A stretch of 64,000 bases of DNA. It comes from Arthrinium phaeospermum (Eukaryota > Ascomycota > Sordariomycetes > Amphisphaeriales > Apiosporaceae). The notes beneath the pieces were generated by a model, which worked only from the letters and a program-made list of their open reading frames with translations, was not told where the DNA came from and did not search any database. The stretch spans positions 1,488,001 to 1,552,000 of the forward strand of contig QYRS01000009.1 in NCBI GenBank assembly GCA_006503535.1, written 5' to 3'. Shown here piece by piece: positions 23,186 to 33,913 of the stretch (position 1 is the stretch's first letter; every line of letters starts with the position of its first letter). The translations under genes were made by a program, and so were the position numbers.

Positions 23186-25136
23186 TTATGCATCACCCGC
23201 GGTGTTATCGGTCGGGGATTGAGTAGGCTTCCTACCAGTGACGATATAACTAGTTGTTAGTCGCAGTAATGTCAGCAATCTGGGCAAAGATAACTACCAC
23301 GTCCCAACCAGACTTTCACCTCGCCCTCCCCATCCCGGGCATTAGACGTGTAAGACTCACGCGGTATGATAGATGTGGTTGTTCTGGTCCAACACCTCGG
23401 CCTTGGTCTCGTCGATCAGCCTCTGCGCCTCGACGGGCGAGAGGCCCGCCGCCCGCAGCAGCTTCCAGGCCGACAGCAGCGTGCCCTCGCAGATGCTGGT
23501 CTGCTGGTAGAGCCCGGCGCGCCGGAGCCGCGGGTGCGCGGGCCAGGGGTTGCAGGGCCACATGAGTTTTCTCTCCTCAACGTCGACAACTACATGATTA
23601 AATTTGTCGTTAGTGCATACCGTGTATTTTAGGGGAGGGGACAGAGAGGGGTAAGGGGAGCATGTATATCTGCACGTACAGCCGGCTTCTACTAACCAGT
23701 CCCGGTAGCGGTGCGATACCTGGATGTCTCGGCCCATGCTGGCGGCTCCGTTGATGACGGCATCTGCCCACCGGCGCAGCGACATACCTGGAATCACATT
23801 CTGGTTAGCACGCCACCGCATATGCAGGTTAGCTTCGGCTGCAGTGGGCATGTCATCTCATGGCTGGCCTAAATGATTGCCCACCTTCCGTCGACCCATC
23901 CACCCGCTGGTGTTGAGCCTCGGTATCGTGTATCTCGATCCAGCCGCCGGGCTTCAAATTGGCGAAGGCAGAGCGAAAGACTTTGAAGGGATCATTGAAG
24001 CACGTGAAGATGAAACGTAGGTGCACGTAGTCGAACGGGTCCGAGAACACCCACTCGGCTTCGGCGTCGTCTTTGAGGAACTCGCAGTTCGCTGGGGCGT
24101 TGGCGGGCTGGATGGCGCTGAGATCGGTCCCGATTACGGTGGCGTTGGGGTGCTGCTTAGCTATACAGCTCTATCCTTTAGTGAGATGACGACTTTACTG
24201 TGGTGTTTGTTCATACCGTATTCCACGGCCCAAATCGCCGTTCCAGTTGCCACATCCAGCACGCGCTTCGGTTCTTCGGTCATGGGTGCGAAAGAAAGGT
24301 TCCCGGCTGTCAAGACCATCCATCCGGCGTGTTGAAAGTCTAGTCGATCTTGCTCCGCCTAGATTTACACGAAGTCAATATCGTCGAACCAAGAAAAAGA
24401 AGAAGAACCTCCATGTAGAGGGGAAGGAAGACGCTCCAAGAACTGGTTGCTCACTCACCGGGTCGTTGGGAAGGAAGTACCGTCCCTCTTTGTAACCCTG
24501 AAAGGTCCGCCCCAGCTCTTCGGCCACGGAGCCCGCTTCCAGCACCGACCCGCCGGTGGGTGTACGCTCCAGCTCCGGCGGCCAGTAGAAACCTTCCGGC
24601 CAGTCCATGCTGCCGGGCACAAGCCTGGGTGCTTGAAGTGGGGCGATGGAGGGATTGGCCGGCGCCGTCGCTGCGTTAGAAACGCCCAAGAGATTTGTTC
24701 TCGGGGCGTGGAACGGCTGAGTTTGCGGCAATGATGCGGCTGGCTCGGGAGGAGGCGTCACAAAAGTGCTAGAGAGATCCGAGTCAAAGGACAAATTGGG
24801 TGGAACTCCTTGCTCTTGGCCAATCAACCCCTGCCCTTCCTGCTCGAACACGAAGGAGAACGGGCCAGGTGGGTGGGTGTCAACCAAGTTATAGTTACCT
24901 TGTTGCGTATAGTCGATCGCGGAGCCACTATACTGTGATGAAAGATTGGTAGAGAACTGCCGTGCTGGAACGTTTGAGTGCGTCTCGTACGAGGCCTCGT
25001 GATGCTCCGCTTCTTGCCCTGGCGGCATCCACCCTTGTCCAGGTTCCCCGCCGCTGCCAGAACGCATGGTCGGATCATCATTGGCTGGCCGGCCGTGCGG
25101 CGGGCACGAACTGCTGCCAAACCAGGAATACGACAT
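23186..25136 (-). CDS. LaeA-like SAM-dependent methyltransferase
   Basis: Exons: 25136-24459, 24358-24217, 24160-23885, 23787-23680, 23589-23361, 23249-23186. All phases close, giving 498 residues. The first 200 residues are disordered and Ser/Pro/Gln-rich. The methyltransferase core starts at GRTFQGYKEGRYFLPND. SAM motif I is VLDVATGTAIWAVEY (about 259-273), followed by VIGTDLSAIQP, FDYVHLRFIFTCF, NLKPGGWIEIHD and GRDIQVSHRYRDWL. The last exon gives YIVTGRKP, the usual C-terminal block, using a CTAAC branch six bases before the AG. This is the family of LaeA and LaeA-like methyltransferases, which affect secondary metabolism and development or act as pathway tailoring enzymes. It is divergent from the FAD oxidoreductase at 25704, which suggests a shared promoter. 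Which LaeA-like role applies is unknown. Confidence 0.9.
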
Positions 25137-25703
25137 AACGCGTTCCGGTCCTTGAGCCTCTCGAGAGTGGTATCGCCCCTCTGCGTGGCTGTGGTTCAAT
25201 AGATGTTTCAGCTGCGAGGGACTTTGGTAACAGGTTTGTCGGTTTGATAGAGAGACTCGTTGGTAAACGTGTGCGTGGCTGTTGGACACGATTGATCCAA
25301 CAAGCCAATCAGTTTGCCTTGCATCACCCGCCACCCGAGCATCGGTACCAGCGCGCCGGGTCATCCATCTTGATCGTACGAACGTCCGATTTACTCCAAT
25401 CCAGATGCGGCTCTTCGATTCCACGAAAACACGGCTATTTTTAGGCAGGGCAGAGGGCCAGAACCTCCTTTTGCCGCGGCAGACCCGCAACTTGCCGTTA
25501 TCGTACGAGATAATCAAAGACGCCCCGTTAATAATGTCCGGTTTTAACGGCGTTCGTTGCATCTGTGTAACCCTGAGAGCCCCTCCCGCTCAGTCAGCAA
25601 ACCCGACATCCAGTTTATATATATCGCCCGCCTTCAATACCCACCCACCCGCAATGCTCGAACTAGTCCCCCTTCATCACTTTAGCAAATCTCCCTTTCC
25701 GCA
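25137..25703. promoter_or_regulatory. shared divergent promoter region
   Basis: 567 bases separate the start codons of the LaeA-like methyltransferase (minus) and the FAD oxidoreductase (plus). A TATA-like TTTATATATAT element sits at 25614-25624, about 80 bases upstream of the oxidoreductase ATG. The region is the natural place for a common regulator to act on both genes. No specific operator was identified. Confidence 0.5.
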
Positions 25704-27218
25704 ATGGCGTCTACCCGAGAATCCGTGATCGCCAGCCTGCAGGAGGCGGGCCTCGGCGAGGTCCTGCTCCTCCCCGAAAAGCCGCTGTACCGAATGCGCA
25801 ACGACACGTACTGGTCCCTCGGCGCCCGCCTGCAGCCCTGGGCCATCGTGCAGCCGCGCAACACGGACGAGGTGTCGAAAGCCGTCCAAGCCGTCGTGGC
25901 GGTGCCGGGCGCCCAGTTCGCGATCCGCAGCGGCGGGCACATGTGGTGGCCCGGCGCCAGCAACACCGCCGACGGCGTCACCCTCGACCTCGGCCGCTTC
26001 AAGCAGACGACGTACGACCCGGCCACGCGGCTGGCCTCCGTCCAGCCGGGCGCCCGCTGGAACGATGTGTATCCCGTCGTGGAGCGGGCGGGCGTCATGG
26101 TCACGGGCGGCCGCGTCGGCGACGTCGGCGTCGGCGGGTACCTCACGGGCGGCGGGCTGTCGTTCCACAACTGCCGCACGGGGCTGGCGTGCGACTCGGT
26201 CGTGCGGTACGAGGTGGTGCTGGCCGACGGCCGGGTCGTCGAGGCCGACCGGGACCACAACGCCGACCTGTTTCGCGCGCTCAAGGGCGGCGGCAACAAT
26301 TTCGGCGTCGTCACCCGCTTCGACCTCGAGACGTTCCCGGCCAAGACTTGCTGGGGCGGCTTCGCTATGTACTCGGACGAGGCCGGCCCGGCCCTGATCG
26401 ACGCGTACGGGGACTACATGCGCCACGCGGCTGAGGAGCCGGACGGGGCTTACATGCTGTTCTGGACGTACGACTCGGCCCGGGACGAGGTGTCGTGGAT
26501 GGCTGTCGTGATGCAAGTGGACGGCGACGCCGAATCGAAGCTGTACCAGAAGACGTTGGAGGTACCGTCCAATTTCTCGCAGATGGGCCCCACTTCGATA
26601 TACAAGATCGCCAGCTCCATCAAGGTGCCAAACGGGAAATAGTAAGTGAACATAAGCGTGTGTGTGAGAGATATTAGAGGGATTTGACGTTTACAGCAAC
26701 TGACAATCATCGACAACAGCACCGCGTGGCGAACGCTCTGCTACAAGAACGACGACCGCGTCATCCACAAGACCCACGAGCGCTCCGCGCAGCTGACACA
26801 GACGATCCGCGCCCTCGCCCCCGCCGACGCCAAGTTCTCTTTGGGCTACGTCATCCAGCCCGTGCTGGCCAACATCGGGACGCAGTCCAAAGCCAAGGGC
26901 CTGGACACGATGGGCCTGGGCGGCGAGGAGCAGGACTCGGTCATGTTCCTGATCATGGCCGAGTTCGACACGCCGGCGCTGCACGCGGCGGCGGCGCCGC
27001 ACATCGCGGCCGCGTTCGCCGACGTCGAGGCGTTTGCGGCGGGGCTCGGGGCGGGGACGCGCTGGTTGTATCTGAATTATTCGGATCCGTCGCAGCGGCC
27101 GTTTGCGAGTTATGGGGAGGAGGCGGTGAAGAGGCTGAGGGAGGTGGCGGCTAAGTACGATCCCGAGGGGGTGTTTCAGACGAGGGTGCCGGGTGGGCAT
27201 AAGATATCTCGGGCTTGA
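25704..27218 (+). CDS. intracellular FAD-linked oxidoreductase (berberine-bridge-enzyme-like)
   Basis: Exon 1 is 25704-26641 and exon 2 is 26720-27218, giving 478 residues. The intron starts GTAAGT; the second of two possible acceptors (AACAG at 26719) avoids a stop. FAIRSGGHMWW carries the FAD-binding His79, and GDVGVGGYLTGGGLSF and NNFGVVTRFDLETFP complete the FAD domain. The C-terminal RWLYLNYSDPSQRPFASYG is the BBE segment. Unlike the 7186-8928 paralogue there is no signal peptide, so the enzyme should be cytosolic or peroxisomal. No Cys occupies the second flavin-bonding site, so linkage is likely through His only. It is divergent from the methyltransferase, which suggests a tailoring role in a small metabolite pathway. 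No polyketide synthase or peptide synthetase is in the window. Confidence 0.92.
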
Positions 27219-27628
27219 GGTCGGTCTTTGCAAAAGGGGTAACTTGGCTATCATGGATATATCGCTTTCATATTTGGCGTATTCAGCATTGAATTGAAGA
27301 AATGAGATTTTACGACCTTCAGGCATACACGTGAAGCAACAAATTTATTCAAAATCCTTGTGGACTTTGATGTAATGCGGAATGTTGTTGCGTGTATAAA
27401 TTTCATGCCGAAGTACAAAACCGTGCTCTGAGCTCCTTCACCAATGCAAATTCTCCTTATACCCATCATCATCGATGTCCATCGAAGATTTCCAATCCAC
27501 TTGAGTTCCTTCGTCCCCAAGTAATAAGGGGCAATGCCGCCAGTTTCATAGCAGCCCGCTGCCTGGGAAACCCCCGCCCTAAAGAGTATGTTGAATCCCT
27601 TTGTGGCACGCCCCCCTCAGCGAACCAC
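27219..27628. other. intergenic between convergent genes
   Basis: About 410 bases between the 3' ends of the FAD oxidoreductase and the NLP gene. No feature seen. Confidence 0.4.
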
Positions 27629-28617
27629 TCACTGAGCCTTATCCAAGTTCCCCTCAAACTTTTCGTCGTTGAACGGCACGATCGCGTCCCCAAAGTCGGT
27701 GTGGCGCAGCGCCTCGCGCGCCGGGACGCCCATCGTCTCCCAGTCGATGAGCGGCTGCTCGCCGCCTTTCGTGTTCGTGGTCTTGACCGAGTGCGTGATG
27801 CCGTCGAGGTAGTAGGCGATCTTGGGCCGGGACCCGTCCAGCGGCGGCTCGTTGTCCCGACGCCACTTGCCGTGGGCCGAGGTCGAGACGCCCTTGACCT
27901 TGGGGCTCGAGGCGTCCACGTCGTCGAGCCAGACCACGATGCCCTCCCAGTCGTGGCGGTGGCCGGTGCCGGGGCCCAGGTGGTCTTTGGGCATGTACCT
28001 GAGGCGGGGAGCAGTTAGACCTTGGGTTAAAGGTTGTGAGGGGGGAGAGTGGACAAACGTACCAGGAATACATGATTGCGTATTCGTTTCCGTGCTGGGC
28101 GCCGCGGGCGTAGACTTGACCCGTGTTACTGCTGCACTTATCGTTGGGCGCGCCGGTGTCTTTCAGTCCACCACTGAATTGCAAATGCAGACAGGTCAGC
28201 CATCAAAGCTTTACTGCTTCACCAGGCCGGTACTTGGGAGGGGTTTCTTACCTGGTGTTGCCGTCCTTGTCGACCGCGGGAAAGGGTACGCATCCGTGTT
28301 CCACCTTCAAGAAGGGCTTGAATTTCAACACTGACAAACGGATAAGTTATCTGCTCATAAGAGATGCAAAGTGGACATGTTGCACACCCAATCAAGGGCA
28401 ATGGATGTGTGGCTTACTGCATGTCTGTTAGTATTGCATATATACTAGTGTCCATGGACGGAGGGAGTACTTACCTGGCTTTTCCAACGGCACCGTCTTG
28501 TACGGATTCTTTGAAGCCTTGTACCTTGTCATGGCCAATTGTACCGCGCTTTTCGACGGAGGGCGCGGCCACGGTGAGGGTCGCTGCGAGCGAGACGAGG
28601 AGCTGGCTAAGACGCAT
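27629..28617 (-). CDS. NPP1-type (NLP) secreted protein gene; first splice junction unresolved
   Basis: Coding blocks: 28617-28475, about 28330-28252, 28173-28063, 27998-27629. Block 1 codes a signal peptide and a KR site. Blocks 2 to 4 splice in phase and carry the NPP1 domain. It includes the family heptapeptide as GHRHDWE in block 4 and two cysteines in blocks 2-3. NLPs are secreted fungal, oomycete and bacterial proteins; many disturb dicot plasma membranes, others are non-toxic. Block 1 ends in phase 2 at a GTAAGT donor, but block 2 needs phase 1, and I found no canonical pairing that closes the frame. The one intervening segment with plausible borders holds an in-frame TGA. The gene may therefore be broken, mis-assembled, or spliced in a way I cannot see. 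A TATAAA lies near 28750-28755 on this strand. Confidence 0.75.
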
Positions 28618-29802
28618 TTTGTCTGATGGGTGTTCGGGCAAGTGTGAGGAAAAAGTGTTTTGTTTATTTGTGTTCAAGTGTGTCTGTGTTTGTGTACTTT
28701 GGGGGTGTGCATCTGATCGGATGGTTGAAAAGGTCGAGGCAAACGATCTCTTTATACCTCGTGTAACCGGTGATTGTAGCTGCCTCAGGTTATACTGTTG
28801 TGTGACAGCAACCAACGTATAAGTAGAGCCAAGCTCCGATGCAATACTGAATACGGCGTGTTGGCGTGTAAGCAGCATCGACTCTTGGCGAAATCGACAG
28901 CTATAAGCATATTGACGAAACACGGCACCCATGTTTTCTTTTGCCCCCGATCCCGTCAGATGCCAAGCCCACCCATCAGAGACAAACAGCCCAATGGATC
29001 ATGACACAGCCAGGAATAGCATATAAACTTAATCTATTTCGATCCTCAGTCAGCTCCCATAGCCTCATCGCCAGCCGCGACATTACGACGTCAGCAACCT
29101 CGGACGCATCCAGCCGCATTGGTACTGGCCATTCTATTTACACATCAAGTCTTTGGATCTCGAGGTGGTCCCAATCTACCTTTTGCGCTATTCGTGGGCC
29201 GTGAGCCGTCTTGGCGGGCTACTCAGCCTACTTGGTGCCGTAGGTAGGTTGTGCTGGTGATAGGACGGGCTTTGAGGTGCAGAACACCCACCGGACCTGC
29301 AGTATATCAAGACTGCTTACAGATGCATATCGCAAGACCAGTTCAGCTCATCAGCAAAAGCAGGACCATTTAACTGGACAGATGCCCCATTTTGCAGCGA
29401 GTTTGCCAGCTGGGAGAAGACGCTAGTACCACCCGGTAGTCACAAAGCCACTTGGCAATATCCCAAGAGATCATGAACATCTGGAAGCATTGCTGCACTC
29501 TAGGACTACGAGTCGTAGTAGACACCGCTATCATTCCATTCCCGCTACAGCTGATTCAATCTGAACAGTCAAGGGCACCGAACATCTCGTTAACACCATC
29601 ATCTGGCCCAGTCAAGGCTGATTCAATCTCATTAAGTACTTAAATGATTACATTACATCTGTTGCATCCAAACTGGATGTTATCCGTACACCCTCAGCCC
29701 TCCAATATGCGCACAGTAGCTCTGTAGAACCCGTACGATGGTCATTGATGATTCCAACAAGGAGGCTTATCCCAACAGAATAGTAGGGTGCGATAAATCC
29801 AC
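28618..29802. other. intergenic, 1.2 kb
   Basis: Promoter of the NLP gene at the left, then sequence without recognisable genes. The right end is downstream of the lipase gene. Confidence 0.4.
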
Positions 29803-31173
29803 TTAACCCGTCCGGCCGTGCTGGTAGCGGAAGTTAGTCGGCTTGACGACGGTCTTCTTGCAGCTGGGCTGGGTAGTCTCCCCCGCGAACAAGCGGGCGA
29901 TCCAGGCGCTGAAGTAGGCCTGGCCGGCCTGGAAGCCAGGTCCGTGGCCGAGCTCGGGGACCATGTACAGCTCGACGCTGGACTCGGGGTAGGCGCCGCA
30001 GGTCTGGTTGAAGTCCCACTCGCAGTTCTCGGCGTAGGTGAGCGAGTCCGCGTCGCCCTGCACGATGAGCATGGGCGCCGCCAGCGCGTGGGGGCCGGCG
30101 CCGTTGTACTTGGTCAGCCAGTCCTCGGCGAACTGAGGGCTGGTCAGCCAGGCGGTGCTCTTGTACGTCTCGTCGACCGTCATGTTGGCGAACAGGGCGG
30201 CGCCCGTGTCGAGGCAGCCCTGGTCCAGCAGCGGCAGCAAGGCCAGCGACTTCTCCGTCAGGATCTCCTCGAGCTTCAGCTCCGGGTAGATCTGCACCAG
30301 GTTCTGCAGCAGATAGACGGAGACGGGGGCGCCGAGCGGGCCGCCCTTGGCCAGCTCGATGGAGCGCGGGATCAGCTGCGTGGGGCGCAGGGCCGGGGAG
30401 CCGGCGACGGCGCCCAGGAACTTGCCGGCCTTGAGGAGCTCCTCCTGGCCGGGCATGGCGAGGCGCTCGTTGGTGCGCCAGGCCGTCATGCCGCCCTCGC
30501 TGTGGCCGGCCACGACCCACTCCTCGGACAGGAGGTGGCCGATGACCCGGCGGGCGGCGACGAGCGAATAGGCGACGTCGGCGGCGTGCATGTAGCCGGC
30601 CTCGTAGTGGAAGCCGGCCTTGATCTCGGTGCCCTGGCCCGCGTAGTCGGGCGCGACGACGGCGTAGCCCTGCGAGGCGAAGAAGAAGGGGCCCAGCCAC
30701 TCGTAGTAGAGCTGCTGGTTGTTGCTGGGCGCGCACTGGCGGGCGCGGCCGGCGGTGCCGTGCGTCCAGGCCACCGTGTTGTAGACGCCCGACGCGGCCA
30801 GCGGGGCGATGGGCAGTAGCACGAAGGCGCTGGCGGGGATAGGCTTGCGGTCGGCGTCCTCGGTCACGTACAGGAAGCGCGACAGCGACATGCCGCCGGG
30901 GATCTTGGTCCAGTTGGTGCCCAGCTGCTCCGCGCTGAGGTCCTGCCAGCTCAGCAGGTCGCCGGGCTTGGCGCCGGTGAAGTTGTCGGGCGTGTTGTAG
31001 AACGGGTCGTCGGCGAAGTTGGGCGTCGCCCACATGGCGCGCTCGCCGGCCAGGGCGCCCTCGAAGGCGGCCATGCACGCGGCGTCGCAGGCCGGGTTGG
31101 GGGTCGGGGTGGCCAGGACGGCGGCAGATGCCGTCTGGGCGGCGGCCCACACGATGGGAAGGAGGAGACGCAT
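29803..31173 (-). CDS. secreted alpha/beta-hydrolase lipase (secretory-lipase / CAL-A type)
   Basis: A single exon of 456 residues. The frame is open further upstream, but the ATG at 31173 begins a signal peptide (MRLLLPIVWAAAQTASA). The nucleophile elbow is GHSEGG with Ser225. A QGDADS block supplies the acid and ELGHGPG the catalytic His. The oxyanion-side block is AWTHGTAG, and cysteines near the N-terminus (PACDAAC) and later pairs suggest disulphides. The layout matches the fungal secretory lipase family (LIP, related to Candida lipase A), which hydrolyses extracellular triglycerides or esters. A TATATA-like element about 110 bases upstream of the start (near 31284-31290) may be the promoter. 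Codon use is strongly G/C-ending. Function is confident at the family level. Confidence 0.9.
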   Translation of the reverse strand: MRLLLPIVWAAAQTASAAVLATPTPNPACDAACMAAFEGALAGERAMWATPNFADDPFYNTPDNFTGAKPGDLLSWQDLSAEQLGTNWTKIPGGMSLSRFLYVTEDADRKPIPASAFVLLPIAPLAASGVYNTVAWTHGTAGRARQCAPSNNQQLYYEWLGPFFFASQGYAVVAPDYAGQGTEIKAGFHYEAGYMHAADVAYSLVAARRVIGHLLSEEWVVAGHSEGGMTAWRTNERLAMPGQEELLKAGKFLGAVAGSPALRPTQLIPRSIELAKGGPLGAPVSVYLLQNLVQIYPELKLEEILTEKSLALLPLLDQGCLDTGAALFANMTVDETYKSTAWLTSPQFAEDWLTKYNGAGPHALAAPMLIVQGDADSLTYAENCEWDFNQTCGAYPESSVELYMVPELGHGPGFQAGQAYFSAWIARLFAGETTQPSCKKTVVKPTNFRYQHGRTG

Positions 31174-32929
31174 GGTGAAAAGGTCGATGCAGGCAGGGAG
31201 ACGGACAAGAGACCTGTGTAAGTGGTAGAGGACTCCGGGAAGCTGCTCTGTTTGTTTCGATTTGTACGCGCAGCATGCATACCCTATATACTCATGACTT
31301 ACACGGCGTGCCCATTGTTTGTTTGTTGTCACCCTGCAATGATCATTCCGCAAAGGGGCAAGGTGGAGTTAGACGGGAGCACCACACCGTCGACCTGCAG
31401 CTGCAAGCCGCCACGATTCCAGCCAACTGAATCATGTCCCCTGCAATACTCAGCCGCTTGTCGTGCAACCAGAGGGTGCGTGACTAAGTTTCGTTCGGAT
31501 TGGGTAGGTTCGTTACGTACAGAGAACCATCATTAAGCTTAACGTCTGCAAGGTATTGCCCAAATCGGGACACGATGTAAATAGGCACCCACACTGCACG
31601 GCTACCCGAGGTAGTGGTAGTTCTGGCGCGACGCACCGGCAGATCTTCATCTCGCGGGTTTTGGTTGAGCTAGGCGCATCGGGGCCTTGGGGGCCCGGGC
31701 CCGAAGCCAATTGGGGTGGAGACCTATATATACCTTGCCGTCGCCAAGCGTCGGCGGCATTCGATCTAGGCTTATTGGCATTGATCATATTGGCGCGATT
31801 TGGACATGGTATTGTTTTCAAGTAAATTGAGCATAATATTTCGTCTGAACTGGCTTCGGATGAACATCGCATACTAGGTGACCCAACATTTGACTAACCT
31901 CAACTTACTGTTTCTATTTACTGTAATACAATCAAGCCATGATAGATCTGCATTGAATTTGCCGGGAATCTCGATATCTCACAACAGTACATCATGGATG
32001 CTTCCAGTATGGACGTGGCTTGTGCCACGGATAAATATTTTCCAATGAATGTTCCTCCAAATTCAACCTACTCCCTGTGTAGTGTTGCAAAAGCGGGGAG
32101 TCGGTGTGGCCTGCAAGATACTGGCGATTCGGATACTAATAACTTGCGCTCCGCAACCAGAAGAACCATACCACGTTTTATCTGCCAAAGTTGGAGACAT
32201 GTGCGTCATGTGTAACATTCAAGATGCTATGACCTATCAACATTTAGTGACCCCGATGGCATGCAGATGCTTGCGTTCGAACAGTGCAGCCTGATAACCG
32301 GGATGTAGACCGATATGTTGAAGACGACGAAGTCCAGGGACAACGTCCTCCTCATGCCTTGAGCGAAGCTGCGCGCTGTCCTCAAGGCACTCTTCTTTAG
32401 AGTGTGGCACAACGGCGGCAGGGACCGCGTGGTCATCTTCATCAAATCCGAGTACACGGTTGGTGGCACTACGAACTGGCTGTGGAGTGAGCCAACCCCT
32501 GGTTGCGGCTGGCAGACTTTGCACGACATGCTCGCAATGAATCGCGATGTCGGGAGAAGCTTTTGGAAGTGGTTTGGAACAGGCTTTGTCCGACTTATAC
32601 GCATATATAAGTTCGCCCCTTTGTCTCAACGTACATACCCTCAGCGTTTCCCGGGTGCGTGGCCTGTCGACATATCCTGTCTGTTGATGCTGGGTGGTTA
32701 ATCACTGATTCTACATCGTCCATACCATTTGCAGAGATGCGAAGCGCCTCGTGGTAGCAGATCAGAAGTTCGAGATTCGATCCTGGGGTTTATGGCGACT
32801 TCAATCACCAGCAACCGTGTAACCGGCTGGTGTTGCAAAACGTACGAGATAGCGATCTACTTGGATGAAGATTGATTGAGATAGAACATACATAGTAGTG
32901 CTTCCTGAATACCTGTCTCCTTTGTATGT
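31174..32929. other. intergenic, 1.75 kb
   Basis: Lipase promoter at the left. Frames near 32237-32629 (-) and 32402-32701 (+) overlap each other and show no domain. The right end lies just past the ankyrin part of the broken NLR gene. Confidence 0.4.
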
Positions 32930-33770
32930 TCATGCGTTACGCAGATGGTAAATTGCGTCATTAGAACCCGCTGAAACGTCCGATCCCGAATACTTTTCAT
33001 TATCGTCGTCAACGATACCCAGTATTTCGCGCAATTCGTTGTCAAGCCTTCCGGGAGGGACCTTGGCTCTGTCATACACCGCCCCTGCTTCCCGAAGCGT
33101 CCTCACAAGTTTTGGATCTCTACGCTGGGAGCTGAGCACGATTTGCAATGGTGTCCCGCGCACCCCACAGTCAGCGTTCACGTTGACCCCCCATGCGATC
33201 AACAACTTTGTTATGAGCAAGCGCTTCGTGAATCCTCCTATGTACCTTTCCGGACAACCGATCATGGTACAAAACAACGGTGAGCGTCCCTCTGGTAGAT
33301 TTGCATCAGCGCCGGCTTCGAGTAGGACTCGGCTGGTTGCAACGTTGTACCTAATCGCAGCGCTCGCAAGCGCCGTATTAGCCCTTCCTCCAAGGTAATC
33401 GCCCAAAATGATAATATTAGGATCCGCGCCATGTTCTAGCAACATCTCAGCAAACTGAAGCCGATTCCGGTCAGAAGCCACGATCAGGGCAGTTTTAAGA
33501 TGGCTGCAGTCTATGAGGTTTGGGTCTGCACCTCCTTTAGTGAGCAAGAGTTTCCCGATGCTCAGGCTATCTCTGAGTACGGCTGCCACCAACGCACTGC
33601 CGGAGCGTACGGATCCATGAAAATTCGCGTCAGCCCCCTGATCAAGCAACAGCTCTGCGAGCTGTTCATGGCCATCCGTGATTGCGATGCCTAACGCGGT
33701 GTTGCCGTGGACATCCTGGGCATTGGGGCTCAGGCAGCCGCTTCTTAGCCAGAGACGAACAGCGTCATGA
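32930..33770 (-). pseudogene. 3' part of disrupted NLR gene: ankyrin repeats
   Basis: Minus-strand open frame of about 280 codons, cut off at its 5' side by the retrotransposon. It reads GLHDAVRLWLRSG across the junction, then ankyrin units such as DVHGNTALGIAITDGHEQLA with ELLLDQGADAN, GSALVAAVLRDS, TALIVASDRNRLQFAEMLLE with HGADPN, and RVLLEAGADANLPEGRSPL. There are about six repeats, then a non-repeat tail ending at TAA/TAG near 32930. An in-frame ATG just inside the LTR could in theory start a truncated product, but it has no promoter of its own. Joined to 42099 after excision of the element and one target copy, the frame continues exactly (see the insertion entry). In an intact NLR these repeats would be the ligand-sensing C-terminus. 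Confidence 0.88.
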
Positions 33771-33775
33771 AGACC
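33771..33775 (+). repeat. target-site duplication, left copy (AGACC)
   Basis: AGACC directly precedes the TGTTG start of the left LTR. The same five bases follow the right LTR at 42099-42103. Five-base duplications are typical of LTR-retrotransposon integrases. Confidence 0.88.
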
Positions 33776-33898
33776 TGTTGGAGTGTAAAACATCGACTTA
33801 CATATCCTACGATATATAAATATATAAAAATAAACTTCCTCCTATATATATAGTAATAATTTTTTTAATTAATTCAATCCCTTTACTTTTTTATAACA
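33776..33898 (+). repeat. left (5') LTR
   Basis: Starts TGTTGGAGTG and ends TATAACA. It aligns along its full length with 41971-42098. Its outer end is nearly unmutated while its inner end shows C-to-T changes relative to the right copy (for example CCTTTACTTTTTT against CCTTCACCTCCTC). It contains the shared core ATCGACTTA and the TATAAATATATAAAAATA tract. Confidence 0.9.
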
Positions 33899-33913
33899 AA
33901 TTATAAGCCCGGG
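33899..33913 (+). other. primer-binding-like site (initiator tRNA-Met anticodon arm)
   Basis: AATTATAAGCCCGGG follows the left LTR directly. Allowing RIP G-to-A changes, it matches GGTTATGAGCCCGGG, the complement of the initiator tRNA-Met anticodon stem-loop. Copia and Ty5 elements are primed by such half-tRNA fragments. The match is by eye. Confidence 0.6.

Noticed and set aside
29818..31276. Very long frames overlapping the lipase gene in two other frames
   Set aside because: They are shadows caused by the high G+C third positions of the lipase gene; they code repetitive arginine/glycine- or valine/aspartate-rich peptides.
32740..32800. tRNA-like ATTCGATCC box
   Set aside because: No cloverleaf could be formed around it.
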